Counted from the stretch's first letter, positions 33,494 to 41,343 are shown. The stretch is DNA of 64,000 bases from Nitrososphaerota archaeon (GCA_029785825.1 JAFLYY010000001.1:434001-498000); one strand, 5' to 3'. A program made the numbers and translations. The notes: generated by a model from the letters alone, not told the origin.

Positions 33494-34399
33494 GTGGGCA
33501 ATATGCACGCGAAGAGTACGACCATTTTTGCGAAATACTTCTATGCAGGAGGCATCCAGGTGGCGCAGATGGTGAACTACACCACATACTACCTCCACCA
33601 GGATGCTTTAGGAAGCACCAGACTTGTGATGCCCGCGTCAATTGTCTCTTCCTTCAGCTCGAACTACGTCCCCTACGGGATGGACTACGCGATGGTGGGG
33701 GAGGAGCTGTTCCAGTACACAGGGAAGCTCCTCGACGAGTCGACGGGGCTCTACTACGAAGGGGCGAGGTACTACGACCCGACCACGGGGAGGTTCATCA
33801 CGGAGGACTCCTACAACGGGACCCTCACGGACCCTCTCTCCCAGAACAGGTACCTCTACGCCGAAGACAACCCGATGAGGTACGTGGACCCGACTGGGCA
33901 CGTGATCGCGATACTCGGAGGAGGAGGGTCCGACCTGCTGTCGCCGTCCCAGATTTTGGACCTGCTCTCTTCCGCCGCGTCCAAGGCCATCCAAGCGATA
34001 CAGCAGGTGATAGGTTCCCTGGCGAGCCCGTTCGGGTTCTCGTCGACGTCGATGGCCACCACGACCACCGTGACGACAGAAGTTCAGTGCCCTGAAGGAG
34101 ACGTCCATTGCCTTGGGATTAATGGCTACCCTTCTACACCTCTTCCGAGCCTGGGCCAGGTTAATTGGAATTGGAACGCTGCGCTTTCCTTGTTGGTGCT
34201 TGTCGGAGGAGCTATGGTGACGACAGGGGCCATTTTGACGGGTAATGCGCCGGCGGCACTTGGTACTGCTGATGGCGATTACTAGGTACTAGATTACCTA
34301 ACCGGGACCCCGAATCCAAACCCTGGGGTTGCTATGGAGAAATGGGAGTATGGTGCTCTAGGAGGACTTGTTGGAGGATACCTTCTTACGTTCATGTAG
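33494..34399 (+). pseudogene. RHS C-terminal fragment H, frameshifted near its end
   Basis: The most complete cassette: FYAGGIQVAQMVNYTTYYLH, QDALGSTRLVMPAS, core identical in DNA to fragment B, VDPTGH, then a linker (MATTTTVTTEVQCPEGDVHC) as in tail E and a short hydrophobic tail. The frame stops at 34283-34285, but the next frame continues VLDYLTGTPNPNPGVAMEKW and ALGGLVGGYLLTFM to a TAG at 34397-34399, matching the ends of tails C and F. So a frameshift near 34280 has truncated it by about 37 residues. Confidence 0.65.
33614..33906 (+). repeat. 293-bp RHS core repeat, right copy
   Basis: Plus-strand copy of the element at 24517-24809, identical by eye, in opposite orientation and 8.8 kb away. 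Similarity begins at AGCACCAGAC and ends at CACGTGAT. Recombination between the two would invert the island centre. Confidence 0.85.
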
Positions 34400-34410
34400 C
34401 GGTAGTCCAC

Positions 34411-34719
34411 ATGAGATTCGATGGCACAATCGTGATTAAGAACGAGGGCTCTTCGGGCGGGTTAATCGTTGGATCAATTCTCTGCCGGGTCATAGTGATT
34501 ACCATCTTGGTTGACGTCATTGCACTTGTCGTGGTTTTCTTCGCGGCGGGCATGGCGCCGGAGCTGGCAAATGCGGCGGAAGGAGCTGCTATTGGAGCCA
34601 CAATCTATACCATTACAGCTCGGAGAAGAGCTACAATCAAAGGAGTGGTAGGCTGTGCGGTCTTGAGTTCGGTAATATTGGGAAGCTATCCACTGTTGTT
34701 CTCGTCCAAGATTCCATAG
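34411..34719 (+). CDS. Small membrane protein downstream of RHS tail H
   Basis: A 102-residue protein, not recognised. Helices: GGLIVGSILCRVIVITILVD running into VIALVVVFFAAGM, then EGAAIGATIYTI and GVVGCAVLSSVILGSYPLL. It starts 11 nt after the corrected tail H stop, the position of a partner gene. No second copy in the window, unlike the other partners. Confidence 0.5.
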   Translation: MRFDGTIVIKNEGSSGGLIVGSILCRVIVITILVDVIALVVVFFAAGMAPELANAAEGAAIGATIYTITARRRATIKGVVGCAVLSSVILGSYPLLFSSKIP

Positions 34720-34738
34720 GAAAGCGGGCGTGGTAGAA

Positions 34739-34938
34739 ATGAAAGGGTCTTGTATTGCCAAGATGAAACCTTTCCAATTCCGGCCAATCACGGTAAGGTT
34801 GATTATGCTTGTTCTTGCCCTTTCGCTAGCCGCCGAATCAAGCATGATGACATATTCAAGCATGTTCAGCCATTGTCGAAATATCTGCAGCCTAGTTGGG
34901 AGGTTTTCTCTGGGTCCTATGGTAACGACAACATTAAC
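34739..34938 (+). pseudogene. Degenerate family 3 partner gene, cut by the IS element
   Basis: MKPFQFRPITVRLIMLVLAL and AESSMMTYSSMFS match the partner at 26519-26899. Then a frameshift and in-frame TAG and TAA follow, with IVEISAA and LGGFLWVLW still legible in another frame. The match resumes after the IS (from 35966) into the same RHS junction as in fragment C. So the IS landed in an already decaying copy. Confidence 0.65.
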
Positions 34939-35959
34939 TGTAGAGTATCACGATTGTTGTCCGCTTTTGTTAGCAGCATCCTTGTCCGCTAACGTCGCCT
35001 CCCTTTGTTGAAGAGTCTCTTGTCGTCGTAGACCTCTGCGGGCGTCCTCCACCCTAGGGCCTGGCTCTTCCTCCACTGGTTGTATCTCCTGTCGAACTTC
35101 CTCAGTTCTCTCTTGAAGTGGGTCAGGGAGGAGAACCTGACCTGCGATATCAGCTCGCCCCACAGGACCTTGTGGTGGCTCTCGATCTTGCCTCTGCCTC
35201 TCGAATAGTACGGCTTGCCGAAGATCGGTCTGATGTGGTGCCTGGCCAGCTCCGCCTTGAACACCTTCGCGACGAACTGCTTCCCATTGTCAAGGTACAT
35301 CTCCCTCGGTGTCCTTCCCCTGCGGAGCGCGCGGTTCAGGGCGTCTATCGACTCATTGGCGCTCTTGTGGAGGTACGCTCCCGGCCCCACCCTATAGCGC
35401 GACCTGGCGTCCGTGAACCCTGTCACGTAGACCTTCCCCACGCCCGCTATGCGGAACTAGAAGGTGTCGCCCTGCCACATCGGGCCCACGTGGTACCTCT
35501 GGAAGCGCTTCAAGGGCTGGGGCTTCGGCTTGACCCTGACGAGCATCCCGTGGCGCTTGATGACCCTATGGACCGTCATCCAGTGGCAGGGCAGGTCGTG
35601 CTGGAACTTGATGCGCCGGGCTCCCCATGGGGGGCGCTTCTGCTTGAGCTTCAGGATTCTGTCTTCCAGGCTCTTGGAAAGGGAGTTGCCCGGGTGTCGT
35701 GGACCGGGCCTCCCTGGCATGAGCTTCTCCATTCCACCACTCTCGTAGGCTCTGATCCACCTCCTCAGGGTCCTCTCCGTTATCCCGTAGACCGAGCAGA
35801 TGTCCTCCTGCTGTCTGACATCCTCTTTGTACAAGAGGACCGCTCTCATTCGTACCTCTATGGCGGAGTCTCTCCCCATGCACGGGGTCGAGGCATCGCT
35901 TGGTGTAAGCGGACAACAATCCTGTTACGCTAACCGGACAACATTGCTGTTACTCTACA
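34939..35959 (-). mobile_element. Complete IS element with 6-bp target duplication
   Basis: A 1021-bp element with imperfect terminal inverted repeats of about 45-50 bp. Both ends begin TGTAGAGTA and carry two TTGTCCG-type motifs (TTGTTGTCCGC and TTGTCCGCT on the left). The direct repeat ATTAAC flanks it at 34933-34938 and 35960-35965, so the boundaries are secure. The single transposase gene runs on the minus strand and is split by an in-frame TAG, so this copy is probably not autonomous. Confidence 0.88.
34989..35879 (-). pseudogene. DDE transposase with in-frame amber stop
   Basis: The N-terminal 140 residues hold a helix-turn-helix (LYKEDVRQQEDICSVYGITE, RTLRRWIRAYESGG) and the segment PPWGARRIKFQHDLPCHWMT. 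After MWQGDTF comes TAG (35457-35459), and the same frame continues FRIAGVGKVYVTGFTDARSR, DNGKQFVAKVF and RGRGKIESHHK, the integrase-core (rve) D-D-E pattern of IS3/IS481-like transposases. Only this one codon separates two otherwise intact halves of about 295 residues in total. A TAC (Tyr) to TAG change would explain it. Confidence 0.85.
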
Positions 35960-35994
35960 ATTAACAAACGGTTACACTCTGCCGCGGCCAGCAA

Positions 35995-36663
35995 ATGACA
36001 TCCGTCAGGAGGTTCATCACTGAAGACTCCTACAACAGGACCCACACGGACCCTCTCTCCCAGAACAGGTACGTCTACGCCGAAGACAACCCGATGAGGT
36101 ACGTCGACCCGATGGGGCACGTGATCGTGGCAGTCGGGAGCGGGGGCGGGACCACGAGTACACAGACGACTCCTACCCCCATGGATGAAGCCGATTGGAT
36201 TCCCAAGGTCTATATCCCAAGTCACTTGGTGCAGCTAGCAACAACAGTGGTTGGCGGAATCACACTGGTTTGGGACCCCGCCCTGGGGAGCTATATGGGA
36301 TATACCTCACTGAGGCTGCGGTCGATGTGTTGGCCCAAGGCATGTTGGCGGTAGCCGATGTTGGCTTCTCAGGTGACATAGCCACCGACAACATCTCCGG
36401 AGCTGCCACAATCCTCGTCGGATACTCGTCGGACATTTTAGGAACCTTCTGGAACGGCCTCAACTTCCTGCAAAAGGCCGAAATCGTCGCCGAAGGTGCT
36501 GGCTATTATGGCTTGGATGCCCTGACGGGGGGGAACTCTGTCGGAAGCCGCGTTAGCCGCCGGCGCTACCGCGCTTGGCTGGGGTCTCGGAACTTATTTC
36601 GCCGAGGCAAACAATGCTTATCAGATGTACGCGGTGAGTTGCGAGTGGGGGGGTACCTGCTAG
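35995..36663 (+). pseudogene. RHS C-terminal fragment I, two compensating frameshifts
   Basis: Core remnant RRFITEDSYNRTHTDPLSQN and YVYAEDNPMRYVDPMGH, the Gly linker VIVAVGSGGG, then WIPKVYIPSHLVQLATTVVG. Near 36290 the frame must shift to read IYLTEAAVDVLAQGMLAVAD and YYGLDALTGG. At a seven-G run (36527-36533) it shifts back to the first frame: TLSEAALAAGATALGWGLGT, then YFAEANNAYQMYAVSCEW, to a TAG. The rebuilt tail is homologous to that of fragment G. The partner gene starts 9 nt later. Confidence 0.65.
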
Positions 36664-36672
36664 GTTTTGGGC

Positions 36673-37179
36673 ATGAAGACAGGGAGGTTCGACGCAGTCG
36701 GTTACGAAACGCCACCTGCCAGTATCACTCTCTTTCTGACGCTAGTCGGCACCCTACAGATTTTTCCGGTGCTGGCCCTCTCGGAATTTAGTGGAACATA
36801 TCTCTGGCTATACACCAAGCTGGTTTTTCCTTCATGTCTGATATTGATTCTTTCACTTCTGATTGCTGCCTACATCAACAGGAGACTGACGAGGGAGAAC
36901 TCGATCGGAGCCTATTCAGTCGATTTCGCTGACAACGGAAGAGGGGAGCTCGAGTTGTCCTACGCCAACACTCGCGGGGTGAGGAGGGAACACTTGGTGC
37001 CCAAATCTGTGACGATTAACCGGGTGCTTTGGCGAACGAATTGGAAGGGCGGACAGCCTGTGGATGGCGTAGTCGCTGCACTTGGAATCAAGTTCAAACA
37101 TCGCAGAGGCAGACTGCACTTGGGCTTTCCTACCGAGCAGGTGATGCGCGATGTGTACGAGATTCTACGACAGAGTTGA
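36673..37179 (+). CDS. Small membrane protein, partner of RHS tail I (family 4)
   Basis: 168 residues. KTGRFDAVGYETPPASI, helices FLTLVGTLQIFPVLALSEF and LVFPSCLILILSLLIAAYI, then a beta-rich domain (AYSVDFADNGRGELELSYAN; RLHLGFPTEQVMRDVYEILR). Homologous over its length to 31447-31968. ATG chosen; a TTG two codons earlier is also possible. Intact although its tail is frameshifted. Confidence 0.62.
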   Translation: MKTGRFDAVGYETPPASITLFLTLVGTLQIFPVLALSEFSGTYLWLYTKLVFPSCLILILSLLIAAYINRRLTRENSIGAYSVDFADNGRGELELSYANTRGVRREHLVPKSVTINRVLWRTNWKGGQPVDGVVAALGIKFKHRRGRLHLGFPTEQVMRDVYEILRQS

Positions 37180-37323
37180 AGTCTGTTACCTGCATGGAGG
37201 ATTGCGGCGCAGGTCCTGAGATCCTTATGCTGGCAGGTACATCGAAGCGGGGTAGGACGGCCGGAAGCCCATCCACGACCACGACCGGTCATGGATTCTT
37301 GCGACGCAGCATGGCGTGCTAGG

Positions 37324-38118
37324 CTATTCTCCGGTGAAGTGGGGGTCCCGCTTGTCGAAGAACGCCCTGACCCCCTCTACATGGTCCCGGGTCCTCCCCG
37401 CGATGTCCTGGAGGTACATCTCGTACTCCAGGGCCGAGTCCATGTCCACCACCACAGCCCTGTTCATCGCCCTCTTCGTCAGCCCCATAGCCTTCGTGGG
37501 TCCCTTCGCCAGCCGCTCGGCTATCTTCGCCGTCTCGCGTCTGAACGCGTCTTCGGGGAAGACCCAGTTTACCAGCCCGAGGCTCATCGCCTTCGCCGCG
37601 TCTATCGGCTCTCCCAGGAGCCCCACTTCCATGGCCTTCCCGATCCCCAGGATGCGGGGGAGCCAGAAGCTCGTCCCGGAGTCCGGGGCCAGCCCGACCT
37701 TGATGAACGCCTCGTGGAAGGTCGCCTTCTCCGAGGCCGCCCTGAGGTCGCAGGCCAGGGCGAGCCCCAGTCCGGCGCCCGCCGTGGTGCCGTTGACCGC
37801 CGCCAGCACGGGCTTCTCCATCCTCCGAATCCTCCCGACGATGGGGTTGTACTTCAGCTTCAGCACCTCGCCGAGGAGCGCCGGCTTGCCGCTGTCGTAG
37901 GCCGCCCTGTTGGTGTTCAGATCCTCGCCGACCGAGAACGCCTTCCCTTCCCCCGTCAGCACGAGGCACCGGATTTCAGGGGACTTCTCCCCCTCCTTCA
38001 GCGCCTCCAGAAGGTCGGCCCCCATCTGCTCGTTGAACGCGTTGAGCTTCTCAGGGCGGTTCAGGGTCACCCAGAGGACCCCGGACGCCGCCTCGACCTT
38101 CACCGTCTCGTAGCCCAT
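37324..38118 (-). CDS. Enoyl-CoA hydratase/isomerase family protein (PaaG-like)
   Basis: A 264-residue crotonase. Seen: TLNRPEKLNAFNEQM, the oxyanion-hole segment GKAFSVGEDL, NGTTAGAGLGLALACDLR, and the helix KVGLAPDSGTSFWLPRILG, whose PDSG wording resembles the ring-epoxide isomerase PaaG of phenylacetate degradation. The C-terminal end (AFFDKRDPHFTG) is standard. The ATG follows the stop of the upstream crotonase with no gap, so the pair is one operon. The reaction (isomerase or hydratase) is inferred. Confidence 0.88.
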   Translation of the reverse strand: MGYETVKVEAASGVLWVTLNRPEKLNAFNEQMGADLLEALKEGEKSPEIRCLVLTGEGKAFSVGEDLNTNRAAYDSGKPALLGEVLKLKYNPIVGRIRRMEKPVLAAVNGTTAGAGLGLALACDLRAASEKATFHEAFIKVGLAPDSGTSFWLPRILGIGKAMEVGLLGEPIDAAKAMSLGLVNWVFPEDAFRRETAKIAERLAKGPTKAMGLTKRAMNRAVVVDMDSALEYEMYLQDIAGRTRDHVEGVRAFFDKRDPHFTGE

Positions 38119-38895
38119 CTACTTCCCCCTGAACTCCGGCTTCCGCTTGTCCATGAAGGCGTGCATCCCCTCCTTGGCGTCCTCTGACGCGAACAGCATG
38201 TAGAACAGCTCCCTCTCGAAGTCGAGCCCGTCGGAGAGCCCCATCTCGAAGGCTTTGTTGACCGCCATCTTGGCCAGCTTGACAGCTACCGGAGACTTCG
38301 TCGCTATCTCCGCCGCCACCTTCTTGGCCTCCGCTACGCACGCCTCTTTGGGCACCACCCGGCTGACCAGCCCCAGCGTCTTCGCCTCCTCTGCCCCGAT
38401 CCTCCTGTCCGAGAGGATCATCTCCATGGCCTTCGACTTCCCCACGGCCCTCGTCAGCCTCTGGGTCCCGCCCCCTCCGGGGATGACCCCGATGTTGATC
38501 TCTGGCTGCCCCAGCTGGGCCGTGTCGGCCGCGACGAGTATGTCGAGGCTCATGGCAAGCTCCAGCCCCCCTCCCAGGGCGAACCCCGTGATGGCCCCCA
38601 CGAGCGGCTTGGGGTAGTGCCCCACCTTGTCCCAGAGCGGGAAGAAGTGCTCCCCCATGACCATCTGCACCGCGGTCATGTCTGCCATCTCCTTGATGTC
38701 GGCGCCCGCCGAGAACGCCCTGTCGTTCCCCGCGATGACCACGCTCCTTACGCCGTCGTCCTTCTCGAACGCCCCCAGGGCGGAGATGAGCTCTGACACC
38801 ATCTTCGTGCTGAGCGCGTTCAGGGCCTGGGGCCTGTTGAGCGTGATTGTCGCCACCTGGCCTTCCTTCGAAACGGCGATCGTCTCGTAGTCCAT
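38119..38895 (-). CDS. Enoyl-CoA hydratase
   Basis: A 258-residue crotonase that hydrates trans-2-enoyl-CoA. Seen: TLNRPQALNALSTKM, oxyanion-hole segment DRAFSAGADIKEMA, the two catalytic glutamates in GGGLELAMSLDI and GQPEINIGVIPGGGGTQRL, and MDKRKPEFRGK at the end. TTTTTAG about 29 nt upstream of the ATG may be its TATA box. First gene of the pair with the PaaG-like protein; with the thiolase and the 3-hydroxyacyl-CoA dehydrogenase it completes a beta-oxidation-type set. Confidence 0.92.
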   Translation of the reverse strand: MDYETIAVSKEGQVATITLNRPQALNALSTKMVSELISALGAFEKDDGVRSVVIAGNDRAFSAGADIKEMADMTAVQMVMGEHFFPLWDKVGHYPKPLVGAITGFALGGGLELAMSLDILVAADTAQLGQPEINIGVIPGGGGTQRLTRAVGKSKAMEMILSDRRIGAEEAKTLGLVSRVVPKEACVAEAKKVAAEIATKSPVAVKLAKMAVNKAFEMGLSDGLDFERELFYMLFASEDAKEGMHAFMDKRKPEFRGK

Positions 38896-39007
38896 GTCGC
38901 TTCAGCGCCCGGGGCGGCGCTAAAAACCCTCCCCGACGCACCCCCTCCAGTCGGGCGGCGGCGGACTCCTGGGGAGATTAAAAGCGGAATCCCTCCCCAG
39001 GGGGGCG

Positions 39008-39412
39008 TTGGCACGATGGCACGAGCAGAGGCTCCGGGTCCGCTACGAAGAGACGGACACCATGGGGGTCGTTTACTACGCGAAGTACATGGTCTGGATG
39101 GAGGTCGGGAGGGTCGGCCTCCTCAGAGACCTCGGCTTCGGATACCGGGAATGGGTCAGGCGCGGCCTGGAGTTCCCCGTGGTGCAGGCTCACGCGGACT
39201 ACAAGTCCCCCGCACGCTTTGACGACGAGATACTCGTCAAGACCCGCATCGCGTCCATAGGGTCGAGCAGCATCCGCTTCGAGAACGAGATCTACAAGCT
39301 CCCGGAAGAGGCTCTCCTCGCCACCGGTCACACCGTCCACGTGCTGACCGACAAGATAGGGGAGAAGGTCCCCTTCTCGCCGGAACTCAGGGCCCTGCTC
39401 ACTTCGTCTTAG
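39008..39412 (+). CDS. Acyl-CoA thioesterase, 4HBT/YbgC hot-dog type
   Basis: A 134-residue hot-dog fold thioesterase. Seen: VRYEETDTMGVVYYAKYMVW with the catalytic Asp of the 4-hydroxybenzoyl-CoA thioesterase family (TDTMG), PVVQAHADYKSPARFDDEI and a terminal TGHTVHVLTD strand. The TTG is 27 nt after GATTAAAAG. Divergent from the hydratase pair, and overlaps the convergent dehydrogenase by 14 bp. Its substrate may be an aromatic or short acyl-CoA. Confidence 0.88.
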   Translation: MARWHEQRLRVRYEETDTMGVVYYAKYMVWMEVGRVGLLRDLGFGYREWVRRGLEFPVVQAHADYKSPARFDDEILVKTRIASIGSSSIRFENEIYKLPEEALLATGHTVHVLTDKIGEKVPFSPELRALLTSS

Positions 39413-40289
39413 TGGATCCCGGGGAGCCCCACTCGTAGAACCCCTTCCCGCTCTTCCTCCCAAGCAGCCCCGCCCTGACCATCTGTTTCAGGAGCGGGCT
39501 TGGCCTGTACTTGGAGTCTTCGAACTCGCCGGTGAAGACCTGGGCGATGTTTAGCGTGGTGTCCAGCCCGACATAGTCGAGCAGTTGCAGGGGCCCCATC
39601 GGCCAGTTCAGCCCGAGCCTGACCGCTTTGTCTATGTCCTCGGGGTCCGCCACCCCTTCCTGGACCAGGAAGACCGCTTCGTTGAGGGCGGGGACCAGTA
39701 TCCTGTTCACTATGAACCCCGGCGAGTCGACCTTGCACAGGACCGTCTCCTTTCCAAGCTTCGACGACGTCTCTCTCACCTTCTTCACGGTCTCGTCCGA
39801 GGTCTTCTTCCCCCTGATGATCTCTACCAGCGGCATGAGCTGGGGCGGGTTGAAGAAGTGCATCCCGCAGACCTTCTCGGGCCTCTTGGTCGCCGAGCCG
39901 AGGAGGGTGATGCTGATGGACGAAGTGTTCGACGCTAGGATGGTGTCGGGCCCTGCGACCTCTGCCAGCCTCCGGTAGAGCTCCAGCTTGAGCTTCGGGT
40001 CCTCGGTCGCCGCTTCTATCACCAGCTGGCTCCCCTTCACCGCCTCGGAAAGGTCGAGGGTCGGCGAGATCCGCTTCAGGGTCTCTTCGCCCTGCTCCTT
40101 CGTCAGCTTCCCCTTCTCGACGAACTTTCCGACCGAGTCGGAGATCATCTTCATCCCGCGGTCGAGGAACCCCTTATCCACGTCCAGAATGGACACGTCA
40201 TATCCTCCCGTCTGCGACGCCACCTGGGCGATACCGTGCCCCATCAGCCCGGCTCCCAGAACCGTCACCTTTCCTGCGCCAGATACCAT
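39399..40289 (-). CDS. 3-hydroxyacyl-CoA dehydrogenase (3-hydroxybutyryl-CoA type)
   Basis: 296 residues. NAD-binding start VTVLGAGLMGHGIAQVASQ, ATEDPKLKLELYR, catalytic His in GMHFFNPPQLMPLVE, the helix SPGFIVNRILVPALNEAVF and the C-terminal LGLNWPMGPLQLLDYVGLD. Single-domain length, as in Hbd/PaaH proteins. The ATG at 40289 is 28 nt from AAGATTAAG, so the in-frame codons further upstream are not used. Works with the hydratases and thiolase; it may also serve the aromatic CoA route. Confidence 0.93.
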   Translation of the reverse strand: MVSGAGKVTVLGAGLMGHGIAQVASQTGGYDVSILDVDKGFLDRGMKMISDSVGKFVEKGKLTKEQGEETLKRISPTLDLSEAVKGSQLVIEAATEDPKLKLELYRRLAEVAGPDTILASNTSSISITLLGSATKRPEKVCGMHFFNPPQLMPLVEIIRGKKTSDETVKKVRETSSKLGKETVLCKVDSPGFIVNRILVPALNEAVFLVQEGVADPEDIDKAVRLGLNWPMGPLQLLDYVGLDTTLNIAQVFTGEFEDSKYRPSPLLKQMVRAGLLGRKSGKGFYEWGSPGSTKTK

Positions 40290-40421
40290 GGCCTGGATTC
40301 CTTCGTCGGCCGTCTTAATCTTTGGGTTTGCGGCCGCGGGCCCACCCTGTCCATCAGACACGGCCCCGCCTCCGTCTGCGGAGACAGGACCCAGGGTCGG
40401 TCGACCGCGGCAAGAGGAGCG

Positions 40422-41261
40422 CTAGCCCTTTGCGGAGCGCTCGAACAGGATGTGGGAGAGGATTCTGCCGAACCCAGACTCTCTAAGGGCATGTATGATG
40501 GGTGACCCCTGCGGGACAAGGGCCCTGCGCTCGGCTGTTCCAGCCCCGCCAAGCAAGGTCCTGGCCAGGCGGGCGGCGTCGTCAGGGGTCCCGCCCAGGA
40601 AGCCGACCTCCCGCCACGACCCCTCGCCTTCGCCGCCGGACCGCATCACCGCCACCGCTCCACCATGCCACCAGACGGCGCCTTCGTCGACCAGCGACTT
40701 GACCACGTCTGGTTTGAGCGACGCCGCGCCCCAGTTGTGCCAGAACACGCCCCGACCCATCACGAACTCAGGCGACCCCTGGAGCATGCCAAGGGCTCTC
40801 ACTGCCTCATGAGGCGGGACCCGCTCTCCCCATGTCCCCTTCCTCATCCCGTTCCGGGGCTCGTAGACGCTGAACCTCGCGACCTCGTCGAACTTTATCC
40901 TGGCGATCTGCCTGTGAGCGGTCTTGTTGCGCGAGCCGCTGGTCAGCCTGAAGACCTCGGCTCCTCTTTCCCTCGCAACTCGCATTGAGTTCTCACCGAG
41001 CATCGAGGCCAGCCCTCTCCCTCGGTAGTCGGGGTGGACCCTCACCCCTTCAAGCCAGGCGGACCCGTCCTCCTGGAACCTCAGCCTGTTCATCCCCACG
41101 GGGACTCCGTCTACCTCCACCACGAACATCCTGTTCCTCGGGTCCTTGAGCCAGTCGTCCCACACGCTCGGGATGTAGTCGTGCCCTCCCCAGACGTTCC
41201 TGATGAAGCTCATCAGCGGTTCCCTGTCAGAGGCCCGTGCGGGACGGACGACCGCGTCCAT
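40422..41261 (-). CDS. GNAT family acetyltransferase with C-terminal extension
   Basis: 279 residues. The N-terminal ~150 are a GNAT domain (VRPARASDREPLMSFIRNVW; WLEGVRVHPDYRGRGLASML with motif A R-G-R-G-L-A; SRNKTAHRQIARIKFDEV). The remaining ~130 residues form a second, degenerate domain (HEAVRALGMLQGSPEF; FWHNWGAASLKPDVVK) seen in some archaeal GNAT proteins. TTCATAAG 27 nt upstream supports the ATG. Substrate unknown. Confidence 0.82.
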   Translation of the reverse strand: MDAVVRPARASDREPLMSFIRNVWGGHDYIPSVWDDWLKDPRNRMFVVEVDGVPVGMNRLRFQEDGSAWLEGVRVHPDYRGRGLASMLGENSMRVARERGAEVFRLTSGSRNKTAHRQIARIKFDEVARFSVYEPRNGMRKGTWGERVPPHEAVRALGMLQGSPEFVMGRGVFWHNWGAASLKPDVVKSLVDEGAVWWHGGAVAVMRSGGEGEGSWREVGFLGGTPDDAARLARTLLGGAGTAERRALVPQGSPIIHALRESGFGRILSHILFERSAKG

Positions 41262-41343
41262 GGCGCTGCATCGCCGGGCTTCGGCTTATGAACCCGCACC
41301 TTTGCTAAAGGATAAGAAGCAAGCCAAGGGCATGCCCTTCCGG

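Larger units (their letters stand above)
23059..37323. other. RHS C-terminal cassette island
   Basis: A 14-kb block unlike its surroundings: less GC-rich, with many broken frames and repeated RHS core fragments. It holds at least eight RHS 3'-end fragments or tails, at least nine small membrane-protein genes, one IS element, a PIN gene and an ATPase remnant. No full-length RHS/YD-repeat gene is present. The left part (23.1-27.3 kb) reads minus, the right part (27.3-37.2 kb) mostly plus. In layout it resembles displaced orphan tip/immunity arrays known behind bacterial rhs genes; transfer and function are inferred. Confidence 0.7.

Noticed and set aside
35457-35459. TAG as a pyrrolysine codon in the transposase
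   Set aside because: TAG is an ordinary stop for several genes here (carA, malic enzyme, crotonase), and a single Tyr-to-stop change explains it more simply.
35995-36663. Programmed frameshifting in RHS fragment I
   Set aside because: Two opposite shifts plus similar damage in fragments A, H and J fit decay or sequence error better; no stimulatory structure or known slippery heptamer was evident.
23059-37323. CRISPR array or integron-like cassette array
   Set aside because: Repeats are protein-coding RHS core segments of 240-293 bp with no short regular repeats, no spacers, no integrase and no attC-like sites.
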